A stretch of DNA of 64,000 nucleotides from assembly GCA_023206055.1 (NCBI GenBank), contig CP065366.1, positions 3,038,001 to 3,102,000 on the forward strand, in the 5' to 3' direction. The translations under genes were made by a program, and so were the position numbers. This document shows positions 60,181-64,000 of the stretch, in pieces. Each line of letters starts with the position of its first letter. The first letter of the stretch is position 1. A model generated the notes under the pieces. That model was not told where the DNA came from, did no database searches, and saw only the letters and a program-made list of their open reading frames with translations. Source of the DNA: Vibrio cyclitrophicus. Lineage in GTDB: Bacteria > Pseudomonadota > Gammaproteobacteria > Enterobacterales > Vibrionaceae.

Positions 60181-60273
60181 TGGCGGTGAGGGAGGGATTC
60201 GAACCCTCGATGCGGCTACAAACCACATACTCCCTTAGCAGGGGAGCGCCTTCGGCCACTCGGCCACCTCACC
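60181..60273 (-). tRNA. tRNA-Ser (GCU), copy 1
   Basis: 93 nt with a long variable arm and encoded CCA; acceptor GGTGAGG / CCTCACC; anticodon GCT decodes AGU/AGC. Confidence 0.96.
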
Positions 60274-60321
60274 TAATTCATTATTCTTATCCATTACTTC
60301 TTAACAAAGTAATCTAAAGAA

Positions 60322-60398
60322 TGGTGCGCCCTGGAGGATTCGAACCTCCGACCGCCTGGTTCGTAGCCAGGTACTCTATCCAGCTGAGCTAAGGGCGC
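60322..60398 (-). tRNA. tRNA-Arg (ACG), copy 8
   Basis: Same sequence as the array copies, but its flanks differ and it lies between the two tRNA-Ser genes. Confidence 0.97.
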
Positions 60399-60444
60399 AC
60401 ATTGTTACTTCTGTGTTTGCTTGCAAATTCAAACGTGCAAGAAA

Positions 60445-60537
60445 TGGCGGTGAGGGAGGGATTCGAACCCTCGATGCGGCTATAAACCACATACTCCCTT
60501 AGCAGGGGAGCGCCTTCGGCCTCTCGGCCACCTCACC
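60445..60537 (-). tRNA. tRNA-Ser (GCU), copy 2
   Basis: 93 nt, encoded CCA, anticodon GCT. Differs from copy 1 at about two bases (D-arm and variable arm). First gene of the cluster in transcription order. Confidence 0.96.
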
Positions 60538-60552
60538 GTCTTGCGGAGGCAC

Positions 60553-60580
60553 ATATTACGTTTTACCGAAAATATGTCAA
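60553..60580 (-). promoter_or_regulatory. Strong promoter of the tRNA cluster
   Basis: Minus strand: TTGACA, 16-bp spacer, TAATAT, then a GC-rich discriminator GTGCCTCCGC, as in stringently controlled stable-RNA promoters. An AT-rich stretch lies upstream, like an UP element. Transcription would begin only about 8-10 bases before tRNA-Ser copy 2. Confidence 0.75.
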
Positions 60581-60968
60581 ACACTTTATTAAAAAAAACC
60601 GGACAAAAACATCCAACCGTTTGCAATTTAATCAAAGCGCTTGCAAATTGAACTTATAACATCCAATTAGCGCTTTTTCCCTTAAAAATTAAGGTGAAAG
60701 ATTGGCAATAATAAACAGCTAAAAACAATTATCTAATTTATCTCGCAGTAAGTGCAACTGCTGTTTGCACCATACTACGGGATGCTCTCTTTCGCCATAG
60801 GGTAAGTCAGTAAAACTTGAACTATGGCAAACAAATATCACGATGCTTCAATAAGAGTTAACTCAGGCGGCGTAACTTTTCTATATCAAGCATTCAGCCC
60901 AACATCTAGAACTAAGCCAGTTATTGAATTAACCAATCACTAACTTGTGATTTTGCTCTCCCAAGATC

Positions 60969-60994
60969 AAAAAAGGCTAGCAACAATGCTAGCC
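60969..60994 (-). terminator. csrA terminator
   Basis: Minus-strand hairpin GGCTAGCA / TGCTAGCC followed by six T, 20 bp after the csrA stop. Confidence 0.9.
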
Positions 60995-61013
60995 CCTCTT
61001 CTACGCAAAAGTA

Positions 61014-61211
61014 TTAGTAGTTGCCAGATGCAACGTTACCATTACCTTTTTCAGCTTGAATGCGCATGTAGATCTCTTCACGGTGAACAGATACTTCTTT
61101 AGGTGCGTTAACACCAATACGTACTTGGTTACCTTTAACGCCTAGTACAGTAACTGTTACTTCATCACCAATCATCAGTGTTTCGCCAACACGGCGAGTC
61201 AAAATTAGCAT
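61014..61211 (-). CDS. csrA: Carbon storage regulator CsrA
   Basis: Homodimeric RNA-binding protein that blocks translation at GGA motifs and is titrated by CsrB-type sRNAs. 65 residues: MLILTRRVGETLMIGDEV, VKGNQVRIGVNAPKEVSVHREEIY. RNA-contacting Arg44 region is intact. Its own leader contains CAAGGAGC, a GGA-bearing SD, so autoregulation is plausible. Located between lysC and the tRNA cluster as in other vibrios and E. coli. Confidence 0.98.
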   Translation of the reverse strand: MLILTRRVGETLMIGDEVTVTVLGVKGNQVRIGVNAPKEVSVHREEIYMRIQAEKGNGNVASGNY

Positions 61212-61256
61212 TCTTTGCTCCTTGAGTAATCTCTAAATTTATCTAGCTACGAGAGC

Positions 61257-61286
61257 ATTATCCAACAAAAGTTATATTTTCGTAAA
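61257..61286 (-). promoter_or_regulatory. Candidate csrA promoter
   Basis: Minus strand TTTACG, 18-bp spacer, GATAAT; the transcript would have a leader of about 40 bases before the csrA ATG. Confidence 0.4.
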
Positions 61287-61303
61287 CTATCGATTGAGTT
61301 TAT

Positions 61304-62485
61304 TTAACCAAAATGCACTTCTTTTTTAAGATAACCCTGTGTTTCACGCGCTACGATGTATGCATTGTGTAATATGTTAGCAGCTATATCGACTTGCGTT
61401 GGTGATATCACCAAAGTTAAAGACTGCTGCTGCAATAAGTGATGTTGTACATCAATTTCGCCTTCAGACAACAATCCATGTGAACTGACCACAATTTCTT
61501 GCGTTCGGCTTCCTACCACAGTTAACAAACTAACATATTCACTATTACGGATTTTTTCAGCAAAAACTAGTTTTAATTTAGCACTTATGTCAGGTTTGAT
61601 AATGAGCGCTGCCCGTTCTGTTTCCTCGATCACACTACAGACTTCGATCCCTAACAACTGGCAATGCGACATGAGAGACGGTAAATCTTGATTCAAACAC
61701 TCGATGCGAACCATATCTCTTTGAATCGCTATACCAGCAATATCATTCAAACAATCATTACCCGCGATGAGAGTTCCCTCGCCTTCTTCAAAACTCGAAA
61801 GCACTCTCAGTGGTACATTGTGTCGCCACGCATGCTGAACACATGGAAGGTGCAAAACCTTAGCGCCTCTGCGAGCCATTTCTTCCATAGAGGGAAAGTC
61901 TAAGGTATCTAATTTCTTAGATTGCTTAACCACTCTAGGGTCGCAGGAATATACGCCATCAACATCGGTATAAATCTGGCACTCTTTGGCCTGAAGCGCG
62001 CCCGCCAACGCAACGGCCGTGGTGTCTGAGCCACCTCGCCCTAAGGTTGTGATATCACCTTTCGCGTTAACGCCTTGAAAACCTGCAACAATGACAATCT
62101 GGTCATCATCTAACAGCGCTTTAATAGGAGCGGTATCAATACGCTCAATCGTCGCATTATTATGATTAGAATCGGTGTGTATCTTGGCTTGATAGCCAGT
62201 CATCGATGTCGCTTCATAACCCAACTTGTGCAACGTCATCGCTAACAAAGCCATGGAAACTTGTTCTCCAGCTGTTAACAACACATCTAACTCTCTAGCG
62301 TTTGGTACGCTATCAACTTGTGAAGCTAAGTTAACTAACCGATTTGTTTCACCTGACATAGCAGAAACGACAACCAGGATCTGGTTCCCTTCATTTTTCG
62401 CTTCAATGATTTTTTCTGCTACATGATGGATTCGTTCTATTGAACCCACCGACGTTCCACCAAATTTCTGCACGATAAGAGGCAT
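61304..62485 (-). CDS. lysC: Aspartate kinase (monofunctional)
   Basis: Phosphorylates aspartate at the head of the lysine, threonine and methionine pathways. About 393 residues from the ATG at 62485 (GGAAGG SD; a GTG two codons upstream is the alternative). Kinase domain: VQKFGGTSVGSIERI, GRGGSDTTAVALA, TDVDGVYSCDPRVV; two ACT regions at the C-terminus for feedback control. No homoserine dehydrogenase fusion. Same alaS-lysC-csrA order as other vibrios. Confidence 0.92.
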   Translation of the reverse strand: MPLIVQKFGGTSVGSIERIHHVAEKIIEAKNEGNQILVVVSAMSGETNRLVNLASQVDSVPNARELDVLLTAGEQVSMALLAMTLHKLGYEATSMTGYQAKIHTDSNHNNATIERIDTAPIKALLDDDQIVIVAGFQGVNAKGDITTLGRGGSDTTAVALAGALQAKECQIYTDVDGVYSCDPRVVKQSKKLDTLDFPSMEEMARRGAKVLHLPCVQHAWRHNVPLRVLSSFEEGEGTLIAGNDCLNDIAGIAIQRDMVRIECLNQDLPSLMSHCQLLGIEVCSVIEETERAALIIKPDISAKLKLVFAEKIRNSEYVSLLTVVGSRTQEIVVSSHGLLSEGEIDVQHHLLQQQSLTLVISPTQVDIAANILHNAYIVARETQGYLKKEVHFG

Positions 62486-62564
62486 TTTCACCCTTCCTCA
62501 CCTTCCCAAGACCAATGTCTATATATGACAAAAAAACACATACTCCGCGTCATGGCGAAGCAAT

Positions 62565-62612
62565 AAAAAATTAACCAAGGAGTCTAACGTTACCATTAGA
62601 CTTCTTGGTTAA
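62565..62612 (-). terminator. Long hairpin upstream of lysC
   Basis: Arms of 17 bases (62571-62587 and 62596-62612) pair with one mismatch; on the minus strand TTTTTT follows. It is terminator-shaped and lies 86 bp before the lysC start, in addition to the alaS terminator. Confidence 0.65.
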
Positions 62613-62653
62613 TCTCAATCAAATCTTTTTCAGACGTTCTTCCAATAGGCAAA

Positions 62654-62688
62654 ATAAAAGATGCCCAATCAGTTGATTGGGCATCTTT
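62654..62688 (-). terminator. alaS terminator
   Basis: Minus-strand hairpin AAAGATGCCCAATCA / TGATTGGGCATCTTTT about 18 bp past the alaS stop. Confidence 0.85.
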
Positions 62689-62705
62689 GTATCAATTACT
62701 TAAGC

Positions 62706-64000
62706 TTAAAGACGCTCTTCTAGCCAAGTGCGTACTGATTTAAGCGCTTCAGGTAGTGCTTCAACGTCTGTACCACCCGCTTGAGCCATATCTGGGCGAC
62801 CGCCACCTTTACCGCCAATTTGCTCAGCAACCATCTTAACGAGGTCACCTGCTTTTACTTTGCCGATAAGGTCTTTGGTTACACCAGCAATCAAGCCAAC
62901 TTTACCGTCTGCTATGTTTGCGATCAGAATGATACCGCTACCTACTTGGTTTTTAGCGTTATCAACCATGGTACGTAGGTTCTTGTTGTCTGCGCCTTCA
63001 ATTGCAGCAACCAAAACTTTAGTACCAGAGATGTCTTCTACTTTGCCCATGATGTTTGCGCTTTCTGCTGCAGCCATCTTTTCTTTAAGCAGTTGGATTT
63101 CTTTCTCTAGAGATTTCGCTTTCTTAGCCGACTCTGCCAGTTTCTCTTCGTAAGCGTTAGCTTGAGCTTCTACAGCATCTAGAGCCGCTTCGCCTGTTAC
63201 CGCTTCGATACGACGAATACCCGCAGCAATACCACCTTCAGAAGTGATCTTGAATAGGCCGATATCACCCGTGTTGCTTGCGTGGATACCACCACAAAGT
63301 TCAGTAGAGAAATCGCCCATAGACAGAACGCGAACTTCATCATCGTACTTCTCGCCAAACAGTGCCATCGCACCTTTTTCTTTCGCTGACTCGATGTCCA
63401 TGATATTGGTTTCAATCACATGGTTCTTACGAACTTGTGCATTAACCAAGCGCTCTACTTCTTTAATCTGTGCCGGTGTTACCGCTTCAAGGTTAGAGAA
63501 GTCAAAACGTAGGTTATCTGGCTTAACCAAAGAACCTTTCTGAGCAACATGCTCACCTAGAACTTCGCGCAATGCAGAGTGAAGTAAGTGCGTTGCAGAG
63601 TGATTTAGTGAGATAGCAGCACGACGCTCAGCGTCAACCGTTGCTTCTACTTTATCGCCCTTAGCGAATACGCCTTCAACTAGCTCACCGTGATGCGCAA
63701 ATGCGTTACCTAGCTTCTGAGTGTCTTGTACTTTGAATAGACCAGAGGCTGTTTTTAGCGTACCAGCATCACCACATTGACCGCCTGATTCAGCGTAGAA
63801 TGGAGTCTCTTCAAGGATGATGATCGCTTTATCACCAGCCGATAGTGAAGATACTTCTTCGCCGTCAACGAATAACGCAGAAATTTCACCCGCACCTTCA
63901 GTACCTGTGTAACCACAGAACTCAGTGTTAGTGTCTACTTTGATCGTTGCGTTGTAATCAGTACCGAATTGACCCGCTTCACGTGCACGCTTGCGCTGTG
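62706..64000 (-). CDS. alaS: Alanyl-tRNA synthetase (5' part beyond window)
   Basis: Charges tRNA(Ala). The C-terminal 431 residues or so are in the window; the catalytic N-terminal half is cut off by the window end, and the frame is open to 64000. Visible are the end of the tRNA-recognition region, the editing domain with zinc motif HSATHLLHSAL and CGGIHASNTGDIG, a coiled coil (KLAESAKKAKSLEKEIQLLKE in parts), and the C-Ala domain GKGGGRPDMAQAGG. An internal ATG at 63572 is not the start. Confidence 0.96.
   Translation of the reverse strand, partial: QRKRAREAGQFGTDYNATIKVDTNTEFCGYTGTEGAGEISALFVDGEEVSSLSAGDKAIIILEETPFYAESGGQCGDAGTLKTASGLFKVQDTQKLGNAFAHHGELVEGVFAKGDKVEATVDAERRAAISLNHSATHLLHSALREVLGEHVAQKGSLVKPDNLRFDFSNLEAVTPAQIKEVERLVNAQVRKNHVIETNIMDIESAKEKGAMALFGEKYDDEVRVLSMGDFSTELCGGIHASNTGDIGLFKITSEGGIAAGIRRIEAVTGEAALDAVEAQANAYEEKLAESAKKAKSLEKEIQLLKEKMAAAESANIMGKVEDISGTKVLVAAIEGADNKNLRTMVDNAKNQVGSGIILIANIADGKVGLIAGVTKDLIGKVKAGDLVKMVAEQIGGKGGGRPDMAQAGGTDVEALPEALKSVRTWLEERL

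Larger units (their letters stand above)
60538..61013. other. Intergenic region between the tRNA cluster and csrA
   Basis: 476 bp. It contains the tRNA promoter at one end and the csrA terminator at the other. In the middle (about 60700-60960) I saw no gene or convincing RNA structure. Confidence 0.6.

Noticed and set aside
62492..62705. Lysine riboswitch before lysC
   Set aside because: The region is too short and holds only two simple hairpins; none of the multi-helix core of the riboswitch is visible.
1..64000. Hidden defence, secretion or biosynthetic system
   Set aside because: Every open frame of notable size is either a recognised core gene or a shadow of one; no uncharacterised multi-gene cassette is present.

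Overview
The window is a stretch of core chromosome from a marine gamma-proteobacterium, almost certainly a Vibrio (a Splendidus-like species is a guess; large chromosome inferred). The reasons are a full-length LuxR/HapR-type TetR master regulator next to hpt and lpd, a pilABCD-coaE-zapD-yacG cluster, a gshA-luxS group, an oadGAB sodium pump, and an alaS-lysC-csrA-tRNA(Ser/Arg) block. Nearly all of the sequence is dense, intact housekeeping genes with ordinary spacing. I found no phage, no CRISPR array, no defence island and no large unexplained gene.

Layout. 1-2045: amtB (cut by the window edge), glnK and yacL, with a sigma-54 promoter and an NtrC-like palindrome. 2220-12353 (minus): acnB, a patatin/POTRA/beta-barrel protein, PBP1B and HrpB. 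12388-18545 (plus): sfsA, dksA, gluQRS, pcnB, folK, panB, panC. 18684-23882: an ABC-2 exporter pair (yadH/yadG), a SulP anion transporter divergent from a beta-carbonic anhydrase, and hpt. 24220-32127: luxR-type regulator, lpdA, aceF, aceE and pdhR with PdhR operators. 32611-34184: ampD and nadC, divergent. 34205-35513: one complete IS3-family insertion sequence with 3-bp target duplication. 35752-41722: pilABCD, coaE, zapD, yacG. 42034-45648: rplS, trmD, rimM, rpsP, ffh (minus). 45840-48042: ypjD and a CorC/HlyC family protein. 48164-50936: luxS, a lytic transglycosylase-like lipoprotein and gshA. 51036-55325: an M16 protease lipoprotein, a YqaA-type membrane protein and an MDR oxidoreductase. 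55496-58709: oadB, oadA, oadG. 59085-60537: eight tRNA-Arg(ACG) and two tRNA-Ser(GCU) genes. 61014-64000: csrA, lysC and the 3' part of alaS.

How the parts work together. Several genes feed central carbon flow: pyruvate dehydrogenase (aceEF-lpdA under PdhR), aconitase B and the Na+-pumping oxaloacetate decarboxylase. The glnK-amtB pair handles ammonium and nitrogen status. Two quorum-sensing genes lie 24 kb apart: the LuxR-type output regulator and luxS, the AI-2 synthase. The luxR leader carries a sequence matching the Qrr small-RNA pairing core. DksA, CsrA, PcnB and the tRNA array belong to growth-rate and post-transcriptional control.

The most noteworthy items are at the level of regulation and repeats: the intact IS3 element lying between nadC and its terminator; a 24-bp sequence after the corC-like gene matching one end of that IS at 22 of 24 positions; a terminator-plus-palindrome cassette shared by the luxR and yacG 3' regions; a perfect CRP consensus inside the tRNA cluster; and an NtrC-type site that coincides with a terminator upstream of glnK. 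Start codons were re-chosen for several genes from Shine-Dalgarno (SD) spacing and family lengths; these choices are inferences.
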